Positions 42,790 through 52,458 are shown, counted from the stretch's first letter. The stretch is 64,000 nucleotides of DNA from Cellulophaga sp. RHA19 (GCF_002813425.1 NZ_PHUL01000001.1:1-64000), one strand, 5' to 3'. The notes: generated by a model from the letters alone, not told the origin. Program-made: numbers and translations.

Positions 42790-44205
42790 TTATTTGTAGC
42801 TTCTTGGTGCTAAAAAGCGAGCTGTAGTAGTTTCTACTAGTTCTCCTTTACTGTACACTCCAATTTTTAGCTTGTCTTTATCGCCATTTAAAGCCCCATT
42901 ATTTATCTCTATAAACAATGTACCTTCTGCTAGTTCTTGCGCTGGCACTTTAAAGTTTTTATTTGTAACCAGCTTTATAGTTCCTTTGTGAGAAAGCAAC
43001 TTAAAGCTAACATCATCTACATCTTCTGTAGTTTTGTTTACTAATTTAAAAGTATATACATTACTAATTATATTCCCTTCTTTATGCTCGTATAACTGAC
43101 CTGGAAGTCTTAAAATATTTGCTTCTAAATCGTTTCTTAAAAACAACATTCCTACGAGCAACCCTATTAAAATAACCAATACAGCGGTGTAACCTTTAAG
43201 TCTAGGTGTAAACTTAAACTTAGCCTTTTTCTCTATATTATCTTCACTTGCATACCTAATTAGACCTTTTGGCAAGTTTACTTTTTCCATAATAGTATCG
43301 CACTCATCTATACAAGCAGTACAATTAACACACTCTAGTTGTGTACCATTTCTAATATCTATACCAGTTGGGCAAACATTTACACATTGTGCACAGTCTA
43401 TACAATCTCCATGACCAAGTGCAGAACGGTCTTCGTTTTTTCTAAACTTTTTTCTGCCTTTTTCTCCTTCTCCTCTTTTATGATCATAGGCAACTACAAT
43501 AGATTTATTATCTAAAAGTACACCTTGCATACGCCCATAAGGACAAGCTATAATACAAACTTGCTCTCTAAACCAAGCAAAAACAAAATAAAAAACAGCT
43601 GTAAAAATCAACAATGAAATCATTGTGCTGGTATGCAAAAATGGTCCGTCTGTAATATATTTTATTAAAGTATCACTACTAATTAAATATGCTAAAAACA
43701 CATTAGCTATAATAAATGAAATGATAAAAAAGATAACCCATTTGGTTACTCTTTTTCTAATTTTAACAGCATCCCACTTTTGCTTATCTAAGCGCATTTG
43801 TGCACCACGGTCACCCTCTATCCAATATTCTATTCTACGGAAAACCATTTCTAAGAATATGGTTTGTGGACACATCCAACCACAAAAAACACGCCCAAAA
43901 GCAACTGTAAATAAGGCTATAAAAACAACGCCAATAATCATTGATATTACTACCAAATGAAAATCTTGCGGCCAAAAAGGAAAACCAAATATATTAAAAC
44001 GACGATCTACAACATTAAATAATATAAACTGGTTGCCATTTATTTTTATAAAAGGAGATACTAGCAAAAATAACAGTAATGAGTAACTAACTAATTTGCG
44101 ATAATTGTAAAATTTACCACTAGGTTTTTTAGGAAAAACCCAAGCTCTTTTACCGTCAGTATCTATTGTACCAATAGAATCCCTAAACTTTTCATCTGCA
44201 GCCAT
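42790..44205 (-). CDS. ccoG: Cytochrome c oxidase accessory protein CcoG (FixG)
   Basis: The 471-residue protein has about five membrane helices, the segment CGWMCPQTIFLEMVFRRIE and a ferredoxin-like cluster domain with two CxxCxxCxxxC sets (DCIDCAQCVNVCPTGIDI and CVNCTACIDECDTIM). A C-terminal immunoglobulin-like periplasmic domain follows. It is implicated in copper delivery or reduction for cbb3 assembly. It starts 31 bp after the ccoP stop in the oxidase operon. Confidence 0.95.
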   Translation of the reverse strand: MAADEKFRDSIGTIDTDGKRAWVFPKKPSGKFYNYRKLVSYSLLLFLLVSPFIKINGNQFILFNVVDRRFNIFGFPFWPQDFHLVVISMIIGVVFIALFTVAFGRVFCGWMCPQTIFLEMVFRRIEYWIEGDRGAQMRLDKQKWDAVKIRKRVTKWVIFFIISFIIANVFLAYLISSDTLIKYITDGPFLHTSTMISLLIFTAVFYFVFAWFREQVCIIACPYGRMQGVLLDNKSIVVAYDHKRGEGEKGRKKFRKNEDRSALGHGDCIDCAQCVNVCPTGIDIRNGTQLECVNCTACIDECDTIMEKVNLPKGLIRYASEDNIEKKAKFKFTPRLKGYTAVLVILIGLLVGMLFLRNDLEANILRLPGQLYEHKEGNIISNVYTFKLVNKTTEDVDDVSFKLLSHKGTIKLVTNKNFKVPAQELAEGTLFIEINNGALNGDKDKLKIGVYSKGELVETTTARFLAPRSYK

Positions 44206-44236
44206 TTTTGTTATTTTTACTAGTAATAATACTCCT

Positions 44237-45130
44237 TTATTTACTCTCTTCTGTTGGTTCTGGTTTCCAGATATCTCCTTGCGGTTCTTTAGGACTAGCT
44301 GGTGTTGTACCTTGTAATGTTAAAACATAACTTGCTACTTGTGCACGCTCTAAAGGTTTTAATATTTGTTTCCAAGCAACCATACCTTTACCGTCTCTAC
44401 CACCTTCTGATATAGTGTTAAAAACGTTTTTTATACCACCGCCTAAAAGCCAATATTCATCTGTAAGGTTAGGCCCTATACCACCACCTCCATCTATAAT
44501 ATGACAAGCAACACAACTGGTTTCGTATATTTTTTTACCTGCCTTAATATCTGCAGCATCTGTTAGCACCTCTACAGTATTAACATCCACTAAGCCTTTA
44601 GCTGTTTTTTTGTATTCTTCTATTTCTATTTTGGCAGCAGCAACATCTTGCTCATATTCTAAAGCTTGGTCATAATCATTAAACACATGAAACCTTGCTA
44701 AATACACCACACCAAATATGATACCTGCATAAAAAAGGTACACCCACCAAGGCGGTAAATTATTATCTAACTCTTGTATACCATCATAATTATGATCTAA
44801 AATTATTTCATGCTCTTCTTCCATAGGTTTAGAACCTAATAGTTTAGCATATACTCTTTTACCCCATTTCCACTCAAACTTTTTAGTATCATCTTCTAAA
44901 TACTTCTGTTTTGCTTCTTCTGGTAAGGTCTGAAACATTACATTCTCTATAGACCTAACTATTACTTCTGATGCTATTAAGATTAATAATACTAGTACTA
45001 AAAAACCTAAAACAATTGGGTAAGCAATAAACGCTGGTTGGTCACCAGAGTCTATAAAGTATTCCATCAATCCAAAAACGATAAAGAAAACTAGAGGTAT
45101 CCTTATCCACCAAGGTGTCATATTTTTCAT
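44237..45130 (-). CDS. ccoP: cbb3-type cytochrome c oxidase subunit III (CcoP)
   Basis: The 297-residue protein has membrane segments at about 10-50 and 130-148. One cytochrome c domain has the heme site C206-V-A-C209-H210 (SCVACHIIDGGG). A distal methionine is available in GKGMVAWKQILKP. Proteobacterial CcoP has two hemes; one heme is usual in Bacteroidota. It passes electrons to CcoO. It is 4 bp after the small ccoQ gene. Confidence 0.93.
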   Translation of the reverse strand: MKNMTPWWIRIPLVFFIVFGLMEYFIDSGDQPAFIAYPIVLGFLVLVLLILIASEVIVRSIENVMFQTLPEEAKQKYLEDDTKKFEWKWGKRVYAKLLGSKPMEEEHEIILDHNYDGIQELDNNLPPWWVYLFYAGIIFGVVYLARFHVFNDYDQALEYEQDVAAAKIEIEEYKKTAKGLVDVNTVEVLTDAADIKAGKKIYETSCVACHIIDGGGGIGPNLTDEYWLLGGGIKNVFNTISEGGRDGKGMVAWKQILKPLERAQVASYVLTLQGTTPASPKEPQGDIWKPEPTEESK

Positions 45131-45134
45131 AGTA

Positions 45135-45329
45135 TTATTCTTTTGTTAGGTTGGTTTTATCATCATCTTCTAGAGGTATATTACTTACCTCTTTAATATG
45201 CTCTTTTGTTGCTGTAAACACCCACCAGAAAAGTATGGTGAAAAACACAAAAAATATAAGTAGCGATATCATAGGATAGGTTGCTATACCTTCCATACTC
45301 TCCATATGACCTTTTATAAACTTTAGCAT
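45135..45329 (-). CDS. ccoQ: cbb3 oxidase small subunit CcoQ-like
   Basis: The 64-residue protein has a single membrane helix (YPMISLLIFFVFFTILFWWV) and a charged C-terminal tail. Position between ccoNO and ccoP, with 4-bp gaps on both sides, and the FWWVFTATKEHIKEV pattern fit CcoQ/FixQ. It stabilises the complex. Confidence 0.82.
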   Translation of the reverse strand: MLKFIKGHMESMEGIATYPMISLLIFFVFFTILFWWVFTATKEHIKEVSNIPLEDDDKTNLTKE

Positions 45330-45333
45330 AATT

Positions 45334-47532
45334 TTATTTTTTAGCGGTTGTTTCTTCTGAGTTTTTTATTTTAATATCTGTACCTAAACGCTGTAAGTAA
45401 GCTATTAGAGATACTATTTCTCTGTCTCTCATTTCTACAAAAGGTTCGCCGTTATTTTTAGCATATTTTTTATCTGCTTCATAACTTTTTGCAAAATCCG
45501 GATCTGAATACAAGTTTTTCTCAATTTTAGTAGCCTGTACATCCATAGATTTTTCTGCGTTAGCAATATCTTCTTCTGTATATGGTACACCTAGGGTTAC
45601 CATTGCTTCCATTTTAGCTTTAATATTACTTCTATCGTGCTCATTACGAACAAGCCATTGGTAAGCTGGCATTATAGAACCAGATGAGGTACTTTGCGGA
45701 TCATACATATGGTTTAAGTGCCAATTGTCTGAGTATTTACCACCTACTCTTAACAAATCTGGACCAGTACGCTTACTACCCCATAAAAATGGATGATCAT
45801 ATACAAATTCTCCTGCTTTAGCATACTCGCCATAACGCTCTACCTCTCCTCTAAACGGACGTACCATTTGTGAGTGACAACCCACACAACCTTCTCTTAT
45901 ATATAAATCTCTACCCTCTAACTCTAAAGGTGTATATGGTTTTACACTAGTTATGGTTGGTATATTAGATTTTACCAAAATAGTTGGTATAATTTGTACT
46001 ATACCACCAATTAAAATAGCTACAGTTGCCAATATTGTTAACTGTACTGGTTTGCGCTCTAACCAAGAGTGGTATGTTTCTCCTTTTGTTCTTTTTTTAG
46101 ATACTCTGGTAAGTGGAGCAGCTTCTGCTAACTCATCCTCTACTTTTTGTCCAGAACGCACAGTTTTAAACACGTTAAATAACATAATAAATGCACCTAA
46201 TATGTACATACTACCACCAATTGCACGCATCCAATACATTGGTATAATTTCTTTTACAGTTTCTAAAAAGTTACCGTAAACCAACGTACCATCTGGGTTA
46301 AAATCTTCCCACATTAAAGCTTGTGTAAAACCTGCTACATACATTGGTAATGCATATAAAATAATACCCAAAGTACCAATCCAGAAATGCGCATTAGCTA
46401 AACCTGTAGAGTGTAATTTTGTTTTAAACATTTTTGGTACCAACCAGTAGATCATACCAAAAGTTAAAAATCCGTTCCAAGCTAAAGCACCAACGTGTAC
46501 GTGTGCAATAATCCAGTCACTAAAATGTGCAATTGCATTTACATTTTTCAATGATAACATAGGACCTTCAAAAGTTGCCATACCGTAACCAGTAATAGCT
46601 ACTACCATAAATTTAAGTGTAGGATCTGTACGTACTTTATCCCAAGCCCCACGCAAGGTCAAAAGTCCGTTTATCATACCTCCCCATGAAGGAGCAAGTA
46701 ACATAATAGAAAACGCTACACCTAGATTTTGTGCCCAATCTGGTAAAGAAGAGTACAATAAATGGTGTGGTCCTGCCCAGATATATATAAATATTAAAGA
46801 CCAAAAATGTACTATAGACAACCTGTAAGAATACACAGGCCTGTTTGCTGCTTTAGGAACAAAATAATACATTAAGCCCAAAAATGGTGTTGTTAAGAAA
46901 AATGCAACAGCATTATGTCCGTACCACCATTGCACTAAGGCATCTTGCACACCGGCATAAACAGAGTAACTTTTTAATCCGCTTACTGGCAATTCCAAAC
47001 TGTTAAAAATATGTAATACAGCTACAGTAACAAATGTTGCCAAGTAAAACCAAATTGCAACATATAAATGTCTTTGTCTTCTACGTAGCATAGTACCAAT
47101 AAGGTTCCAACCAAAAGCTACCCAAACTACTGCAATAGCAATATCTATTGGCCACTCTAGTTCTGCATACTCTTTAGATGTACTATACCCTAATGGTAAA
47201 GTTATAGCTGCAGCAACAATTATAGCTTGCCAACCCCAAAAGTTAAAATTACTTAACCCATCACTAAACATACGTGCCTTTAACAAACGCTGCGTAGAGT
47301 AATATACTCCCGCAAAAATAGCATTACCTACAAAGGCAAAAATTACTGCATTTGTGTGTAGTGGTCTTAACCTACCAAAACTTAACCATGAAATACCATC
47401 GGTTAAATTTGGAAAAAGAAACATAAAAGCCAATAACAGACCCACTGACATACCTACAATACCCCAAAATATTGTAGCGTAGAGAAATTTCTTTACGATT
47501 TTGTTATCGTAATAAAACTGTTGTACTTCCAT
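45334..47532 (-). CDS. ccoN: Fused cbb3-type cytochrome c oxidase subunits I and II (CcoNO)
   Basis: The 732-residue polypeptide joins CcoN (about 1-475; twelve helices; heme/copper histidines in LRPLHTNAVIFAFVGN, WWYGHNAVAFFL and WAGPHHLLYSSLPDWAQNL) to CcoO (about 495-732). CcoO carries one cytochrome c site, C549-V-G-C552-H553 (GCVGCHSQMVRPF). The junction passes through a basic linker (TRVSKKRTKGETYHSW) with no stop or frameshift, so the fusion is genuine, as in other Bacteroidota. It is the high-affinity terminal oxidase for low oxygen. Confidence 0.96.
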   Translation of the reverse strand: MEVQQFYYDNKIVKKFLYATIFWGIVGMSVGLLLAFMFLFPNLTDGISWLSFGRLRPLHTNAVIFAFVGNAIFAGVYYSTQRLLKARMFSDGLSNFNFWGWQAIIVAAAITLPLGYSTSKEYAELEWPIDIAIAVVWVAFGWNLIGTMLRRRQRHLYVAIWFYLATFVTVAVLHIFNSLELPVSGLKSYSVYAGVQDALVQWWYGHNAVAFFLTTPFLGLMYYFVPKAANRPVYSYRLSIVHFWSLIFIYIWAGPHHLLYSSLPDWAQNLGVAFSIMLLAPSWGGMINGLLTLRGAWDKVRTDPTLKFMVVAITGYGMATFEGPMLSLKNVNAIAHFSDWIIAHVHVGALAWNGFLTFGMIYWLVPKMFKTKLHSTGLANAHFWIGTLGIILYALPMYVAGFTQALMWEDFNPDGTLVYGNFLETVKEIIPMYWMRAIGGSMYILGAFIMLFNVFKTVRSGQKVEDELAEAAPLTRVSKKRTKGETYHSWLERKPVQLTILATVAILIGGIVQIIPTILVKSNIPTITSVKPYTPLELEGRDLYIREGCVGCHSQMVRPFRGEVERYGEYAKAGEFVYDHPFLWGSKRTGPDLLRVGGKYSDNWHLNHMYDPQSTSSGSIMPAYQWLVRNEHDRSNIKAKMEAMVTLGVPYTEEDIANAEKSMDVQATKIEKNLYSDPDFAKSYEADKKYAKNNGEPFVEMRDREIVSLIAYLQRLGTDIKIKNSEETTAKK

Positions 47533-47535
47533 AAT

Positions 47536-47736
47536 TTAATTCATCTTAGTTTGTTCGATTTTTTTATTCTCTAGAGTTTTAGAGCTCTTTTTTACTAGTT
47601 CATCTTCAAAAAGCATACGTACAGACGGTGTATAAGAATCATCATACTGACCACTCTTTACCGATACTATAAATGCTACAAAGAAAAACAGCGCTACTAC
47701 AATACTTATAGTTAGCAACACATAAATTACACTCAT
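47536..47736 (-). CDS. ccoS: cbb3 oxidase maturation protein CcoS
   Basis: The 66-residue protein has one N-terminal membrane helix (VIYVLLTISIVVALFFFVAF) followed by the family segment VKSGQYDDSYTPSVRMLFED. CcoS is needed to load cofactors into the oxidase. It is the first gene of the operon, 3 bp before ccoNO, and lies directly downstream of the Fnr-type promoter at 47757-47801. Confidence 0.9.
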   Translation of the reverse strand: MSVIYVLLTISIVVALFFFVAFIVSVKSGQYDDSYTPSVRMLFEDELVKKSSKTLENKKIEQTKMN

Positions 47737-47756
47737 ACCTACCTGAATTTATAAGA

Positions 47757-47801
47757 CAAAAGTAACGGCAATGCATTTTATAGAATATGATATATATCAT
47801 A
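47757..47801 (-). promoter_or_regulatory. Fnr-type box and -7 element of the cbb3 operon
   Basis: TATGATATATATCATA (47786-47801) is a perfect 16-bp palindrome, with core TGATA-TA-TATCA centred at 47793.5. On the minus strand TACTTTTG (47764-47757) matches TAnnTTTG, with its T exactly 29.5 bp from the palindrome centre. The ccoS ATG is at 47736. This is the layout of an activator bound near -41. Confidence 0.75.
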
Positions 47802-47849
47802 CTTTACAGAAATACAGAAAAAATATATGCACTCTAAAAACTGTTAAGG

Positions 47850-47892
47850 TTACAGTGTAAATGTGCCCATCGTTTAAAAGCTAGTATATTTG
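47850..47892 (+). promoter_or_regulatory. Porin promoter with TTACA-G-TGTAA palindrome
   Basis: TATATTTG (47885-47892) matches TAnnTTTG. TTACAGTGTAA (47850-47860) is a perfect inverted repeat centred at 47855, 30 bp upstream of the T of the -7 element. That is almost the same geometry as the Fnr-type sites nearby, but the sequence differs (TTACA instead of TGACA/TGATA). A second Crp/Fnr-family protein or a relaxed site is possible. Confidence 0.5.
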
Positions 47893-47920
47893 AAAAATCA
47901 TTAAAAAAAAGAGAACTATA

Positions 47921-49180
47921 ATGAAGTTATTGAAAAATACATTTTTTATTGGATTACTAATTTTTATACAGCAAGCTAACGCACAACAATTTGATTTAAG
48001 TGGAGAGTTAAAACCCCGATTTGAATACAGAAATGGCTATAGCACTTTAAATTCTGATGCTGTAGATCCTGCTTCTTTTGTATCGCAAAGAACAAGGCTA
48101 AATTTTGCTTATAAAAGCGAAGAGTTTAATGCCTTTGTAGCAGCACAAAATGTTAGAGTTTGGGGAGACAGAGCTACTTTAGGTACCACAGATGAAAACG
48201 GAATTACACTACAACAAGCTTGGGCAGAAGTTACCACAGGGAAATTTAGTTTTAAATTAGGTAGACAAGAAATTGCTTACGACGCGGAACGTATTTTTGG
48301 CGGTGCTAACTGGAACCAACAAGGGCGTAGCCACGATGCCTTTAAAATAAAATTTATGGCAGATGCTAATAACAGAATAGATGTTGGCTTTGCTTTAAAC
48401 GAGACTTCACAATCTATTTTTGAAGAAGCATACACGTTAAACAATTATAAAAACTTTCAGTACTTATGGTACAACACCAAATTTAACAAAGTTGGATTAA
48501 GCTTTTTATTTTTAAATACTGGTTTTGCTTTTGATGATAATAACGAACAAGAAATAGCATACAACCAAACTATAGGATTAACAACTGCTATAAATGAAAA
48601 TAAATGGAGTGCAGATGCTTCTGTATACTACCAAACAGGAAAAATTGAAAATACAGATTTGTCTGCTTTAAATGCAAGTGCAAATTTTAGCTATAATTTA
48701 AATTCTGAATTTTTACTTGGTCTTGGCGCAGAGTATATGTCTGGTACAGATATGAATGAAACAAATGGCAACTTAAACTCTTTTACTCCTTGGTTTGGCA
48801 CCAACCATAGGTACAATGGTATAATGGACTATTTTTATGTTGGTAACCATAGTAATTCTGTTGGCCTGGTAGATATTAATGCTAAACTTAACTATTCTAA
48901 AAATAAATTCTCTGCTAATTTAGCTCCACACTTTTTTAGTTCTGCAGCTACTATTGTAAATACAAATGGTATAGAACAAGATAGTTATTTAGGTACAGAA
49001 ATAGACCTTACTTTAGGATACAAGGCATCAAAAAGTATTTTAATAAATGCTGGCTACTCACAAATGTTTGCTTCTGACTCTATGGAGATTATTAAAGGAG
49101 GAGACGCCTCTAAGACCAACAATTGGGCTTGGGCAATGATAACTTTTAAACCACATTTTTTAACTTATACCAAAAATTAA
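47921..49180 (+). CDS. Alginate-export-family outer-membrane porin
   Basis: The 419-residue beta-barrel has a signal peptide (MKLLKNTFFIGLLIFIQQANA). LSGELKPRFEYRNGY with FKLGRQEIAYDAERIFGGANW is typical of the Alginate_exp/porin family. Aromatic-ended strands alternate with loops to the end. The substrate cannot be read from sequence; it need not be alginate. It stands alone on the plus strand between the oxidase operon and ccoI, interrupting genes usually found together. Confidence 0.8.
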   Translation: MKLLKNTFFIGLLIFIQQANAQQFDLSGELKPRFEYRNGYSTLNSDAVDPASFVSQRTRLNFAYKSEEFNAFVAAQNVRVWGDRATLGTTDENGITLQQAWAEVTTGKFSFKLGRQEIAYDAERIFGGANWNQQGRSHDAFKIKFMADANNRIDVGFALNETSQSIFEEAYTLNNYKNFQYLWYNTKFNKVGLSFLFLNTGFAFDDNNEQEIAYNQTIGLTTAINENKWSADASVYYQTGKIENTDLSALNASANFSYNLNSEFLLGLGAEYMSGTDMNETNGNLNSFTPWFGTNHRYNGIMDYFYVGNHSNSVGLVDINAKLNYSKNKFSANLAPHFFSSAATIVNTNGIEQDSYLGTEIDLTLGYKASKSILINAGYSQMFASDSMEIIKGGDASKTNNWAWAMITFKPHFLTYTKN

Positions 49181-49213
49181 TTACAGTAATTTTTAATCTA
49201 TTTTAAGAACAGA

Positions 49214-49249
49214 GGAGCAACTATATACTTTAAAAGTTGCTCCTTTTTT
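49214..49249 (+). terminator. Terminator of the porin gene
   Basis: GGAGCAACT (49214-49222) pairs with AGTTGCTCC (49235-49243), followed by six T. It sits at the end of the convergent ccoI gene. Confidence 0.9.
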
Positions 49250-51623
49250 ATATCAGTTTTTTACCAACCAAATTAGTAGCTATAGTAGTAAATAAAACAA
49301 TACTTATAGAACTTAAAGGCATTAAAATAGCAGCTATTACCGGCATTAACTGTCCTGTTGTAGCAAAATACAACCCAATTAAATTATATAATAAAGAAAA
49401 CCCAAAACTAAGTTTTATAATTTTCATTGCACTTTTTGATGCTTTTATATATTGATATAGTTGTTTAAATTTTGATGCATCTAAAATACCATCACACGCA
49501 GGTGAAAATACATTTACATTTTCAGATATAGCAATGCCAACATCACTCTGTGCTAAAGCACCAGCATCATTTAAACCATCACCTACCATAAGTACTTTTT
49601 TTCCTTGCTTTTGCAAACTCTTAATAAAATCTAATTTATCTTCTGGTTTCTGATTAAAATATAGTGGTGTCAATTTAGGTAATAAAGCTTCTAATCTTTC
49701 TTTCTCCCCTTCATTATCACCAGATAAAACGCCTAAATCTAGTGTTTTTTGCATTTTAGAAAATAACTTAGGCACACCATCTCTGTATTGGTTAGAAAAA
49801 ACATATCGTCCTTTATAATCATCATTACTACTAATATACACCGCAGTGTTTTCTTGACCACTTACAGTACCGTTTCCTGCAAAATTTGCAGAACCCACTT
49901 TTATATTATCATCTTCTAAAACACCAACTATACCTTTTCCTAAGTGCTCGTGGTATTCATCTAAAGTTAAAATATCTTGCTCTGCTAACAAGTTATAAAG
50001 TGTTCTACTTAAAGGATGGTTAGATGCCCTTAACGTATTTTTTAAAAGCGATTCTTCACTAGCGCTCAATGCTAGCCCCTCATAACTTGCTGTGCTCTTT
50101 TGCGCCGTAGTTAGTGTTCCTGTTTTATCAAAAATAGCCGTAGTTAATTGTGCCAACTGCTCTATTGTTTGGGTGTTTTTTAAATAGAATTTTTTACGCC
50201 CAAAAATACGTAACATATTACCTAATGTAAAAGGTGCCGCCAATGCTATTGCACAAGGACAAGCAATTATTAAAACTGCAGTAAAAACATTCATAGCCTT
50301 ACTACTGTCTATAAACATCCAAATAAATGTAGCTATAAAAGCAATACTTAAAACAGCTACCGTAAAACGTTGACTTATTTTATCTGTAATGGTTTGGAAC
50401 TTACTTGTTTTATCTTCAGAAAAAACCGAATTCCCCCACAGTTGCGTTAAATAACTTTGCGATACAGATTTTAAAGCTTCCATTTCTATTGCTCCTTGCA
50501 ACTGCTTGCCACCAGCTAAAATTTTATCTCCAGATGCTTTTTTTACAGCTTCAGATTCACCTGTAACAAAACTATAATCTATACGTGCATTACCTTTTAA
50601 CACAATCCCATCTACGGGTATTAATTCTTCATTTCTAATTAAAAGTCTGTCTCCTTGTTTAATATCATAAACCTGTACTGTTTCTTCTTTTCCACCAGAT
50701 AAAATTCTGGTTACAGCTATTGGAAAGTATGATTTATAATCTCTCTCAAAAGATAAAAATGAATATGTTTTTTGCTGAAAAAATTTACCTAATAACAGAA
50801 AAAATATTAATCCAGTTAGACTATCAAAAAAACCAGTTCCCCAGTCAAAAGCAATTTCTAATGTACTACGCACAAAAAGTACCAAAACACCTAAAGCAAT
50901 TGGTACATCTATATTTAATATTTTAGAAGAAATACTTTTATATGCTGATATTAAATAGTCTTGTGCTGAATAAAAAACAACAGGTAATGAAAAAGCAAAC
51001 ATTAACCACCTAAACACATTTTTATACTGGTCTAACCAAAACTCCTGTACCTCAAAATACTCTGGAAAAGATAAAAACATAACATTACCAAAAGCAAAGC
51101 CCGCAACCCCTAATTTATAGGTAAGACTACGATCTACGCTTTTTTTACCTTTGTCATAATCATTTAAAGAAATATAAGGCTCGTAACCTATTTTTGCCAA
51201 TAATATAACCAATTGTTTTAAGCTTAACTCCTCTGGATTGTATGCAATACGTACCATTTTTTTAGGAAAATCTACTTGAGAACTACTTACTGCTTTTTGT
51301 AATTTATTCAAGTTTTCTAACACCCAAATACAAGAGCTACAATGTATATGCGGTATGTAAAGATTTACTATTTGGTGTTTTTTTTCATTAAACTCTATAA
51401 GCTTCTCTAAAATCTCTGGAGTATCTAAAAAATTGTATTTCCCCTCTACCTCATTTGGTGTTGCGCCTGCTGCAGATTGCAGGTCATAGTAATATGACAA
51501 ATCGTTTGATTCAAAAATCTCAAAAACTGTTTTACATCCATTACAACAAAAATTCTTATCTTTAAAAACAATGGGTAAGGTGTCACAGTCATCTCCGCAA
51601 TGAAAACATTTTTCTTTAGTCAT
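49248..51623 (-). CDS. ccoI: cbb3-associated copper P1B-type ATPase CcoI (FixI)
   Basis: The 791-residue ATPase differs from CopA. It begins with a cysteine-rich metal-binding domain (EKCFHCGDDCDTL and NFCCNGCKTVF), followed by an HMA domain (PHIHCSSCIWVLENL). The ion motif is CPC at 455-457 and the phosphorylated residue is D499 in FDKTGT, with MVGDGLNDAGAL later. It delivers copper for the CuB site of cbb3 oxidase rather than for detoxification. It is divergent from the fnr-like gene, sharing the box at 51679-51690. Confidence 0.93.
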   Translation of the reverse strand: MTKEKCFHCGDDCDTLPIVFKDKNFCCNGCKTVFEIFESNDLSYYYDLQSAAGATPNEVEGKYNFLDTPEILEKLIEFNEKKHQIVNLYIPHIHCSSCIWVLENLNKLQKAVSSSQVDFPKKMVRIAYNPEELSLKQLVILLAKIGYEPYISLNDYDKGKKSVDRSLTYKLGVAGFAFGNVMFLSFPEYFEVQEFWLDQYKNVFRWLMFAFSLPVVFYSAQDYLISAYKSISSKILNIDVPIALGVLVLFVRSTLEIAFDWGTGFFDSLTGLIFFLLLGKFFQQKTYSFLSFERDYKSYFPIAVTRILSGGKEETVQVYDIKQGDRLLIRNEELIPVDGIVLKGNARIDYSFVTGESEAVKKASGDKILAGGKQLQGAIEMEALKSVSQSYLTQLWGNSVFSEDKTSKFQTITDKISQRFTVAVLSIAFIATFIWMFIDSSKAMNVFTAVLIIACPCAIALAAPFTLGNMLRIFGRKKFYLKNTQTIEQLAQLTTAIFDKTGTLTTAQKSTASYEGLALSASEESLLKNTLRASNHPLSRTLYNLLAEQDILTLDEYHEHLGKGIVGVLEDDNIKVGSANFAGNGTVSGQENTAVYISSNDDYKGRYVFSNQYRDGVPKLFSKMQKTLDLGVLSGDNEGEKERLEALLPKLTPLYFNQKPEDKLDFIKSLQKQGKKVLMVGDGLNDAGALAQSDVGIAISENVNVFSPACDGILDASKFKQLYQYIKASKSAMKIIKLSFGFSLLYNLIGLYFATTGQLMPVIAAILMPLSSISIVLFTTIATNLVGKKLI

Positions 51624-51647
51624 ATTTGCAACTTATTAAGCTTAAAA

Positions 51648-51721
51648 CAAAGGTCTATTAAAGCTGAATTTTAAAATATGACAAATGTCAGGTTTTGCTT
51701 ATTGTAGATACCGTAAATTTG
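51648..51721. promoter_or_regulatory. Shared Fnr-type box with divergent promoters (ccoI and fnr-like gene)
   Basis: TGACAAATGTCA (51679-51690) has arms TGACA/TGTCA centred at 51684.5. On the plus strand TAAATTTG (51714-51721) matches TAnnTTTG, its T 29.5 bp from the centre. On the minus strand GACCTTTG (51655-51648) lies at the same distance towards ccoI and matches seven of eight consensus positions. The regulator gene therefore probably controls itself and ccoI from one site. Confidence 0.72.
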
Positions 51722-51744
51722 TTGTGTTAGGTAAAAACATTATT

Positions 51745-52431
51745 ATGAGTAGGTGTGAAAATTGTATTATTCGTCAGTTTAATTCATTACGAGCTATGAG
51801 CAAGGATGAGTTAAAAAAGGTATCGGACTCTAAAGTTTCTAAAACCTTTAAAAAAGGTGATGCAATTTTTGAAGAGGGAGATAGGTTAGATGGTGTTTTT
51901 TGTGTTAGAGAAGGTGTCTCTAAACTATCTAAATTGAGCTCTAACGGTAAAGACCAAATAATTAAACTTGCAACTAAAGGAGAAATATTAGGACAACGCT
52001 CTGTTATTGCAGAAGAATCTGCAAATTTAAGTGCAGTAGCCATTAAGGATATGGATCTTTGTTTTATTCCTAAAGAAAGTATTTTACACACATTAAATAC
52101 CAATCCTAATTTTGCTGTTGAGGTACTACGCCATATGGCTAATGATTTAAGAGAGGCCGATGATGTTATTGTAAATATGTCTCAAAAAACAGTAAAACAA
52201 CGTATTGCTGAAGCTTTTATTTACTTAAAAACAGAGTTTGGTGAAGACGAAAATGGGTTTTTGCTACTAAGTTTAAGTAGAGAAGATATGAGTAATGTTG
52301 TTGGCACTGCAACAGAATCTACTATTAGAATTATATCAGAATTTAAAAAGAAAGGTATGATTGAAACTTCTGGCAAAAAAATACGCATTACAAACCTTGA
52401 CAAACTACAAAGCGTTGTAAGCGGTTTATAA
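51745..52431 (+). CDS. Crp/Fnr-family transcriptional regulator
   Basis: The protein is 228 residues from the ATG at 51745; the ORF extends upstream to 51685 but that part overlaps the promoter. The N-terminus MSRCENCIIRQFNS has C4 and C7. Further cysteines lie in GVFCVREG and MDLCFIPK, so four candidate Fe-S ligands exist as in Fnr, though spacing differs. A cNMP-binding beta-roll (KGDAIFEEGDRLDGVFC) and a Crp helix-turn-helix (LSREDMSNVVGTATESTIRI) follow. It probably senses low oxygen and activates the oxidase genes through the TGAYA-WW-TRTCA sites. Confidence 0.85.
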   Translation: MSRCENCIIRQFNSLRAMSKDELKKVSDSKVSKTFKKGDAIFEEGDRLDGVFCVREGVSKLSKLSSNGKDQIIKLATKGEILGQRSVIAEESANLSAVAIKDMDLCFIPKESILHTLNTNPNFAVEVLRHMANDLREADDVIVNMSQKTVKQRIAEAFIYLKTEFGEDENGFLLLSLSREDMSNVVGTATESTIRIISEFKKKGMIETSGKKIRITNLDKLQSVVSGL

Positions 52432-52458
52432 TATTTTATTACACTCTTATTTTAAAAC

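Noticed and set aside
51685..51744. N-terminal extension of the Crp/Fnr protein
   Set aside because: It overlaps the palindrome and the TAAATTTG element, so it would not be in the mRNA.
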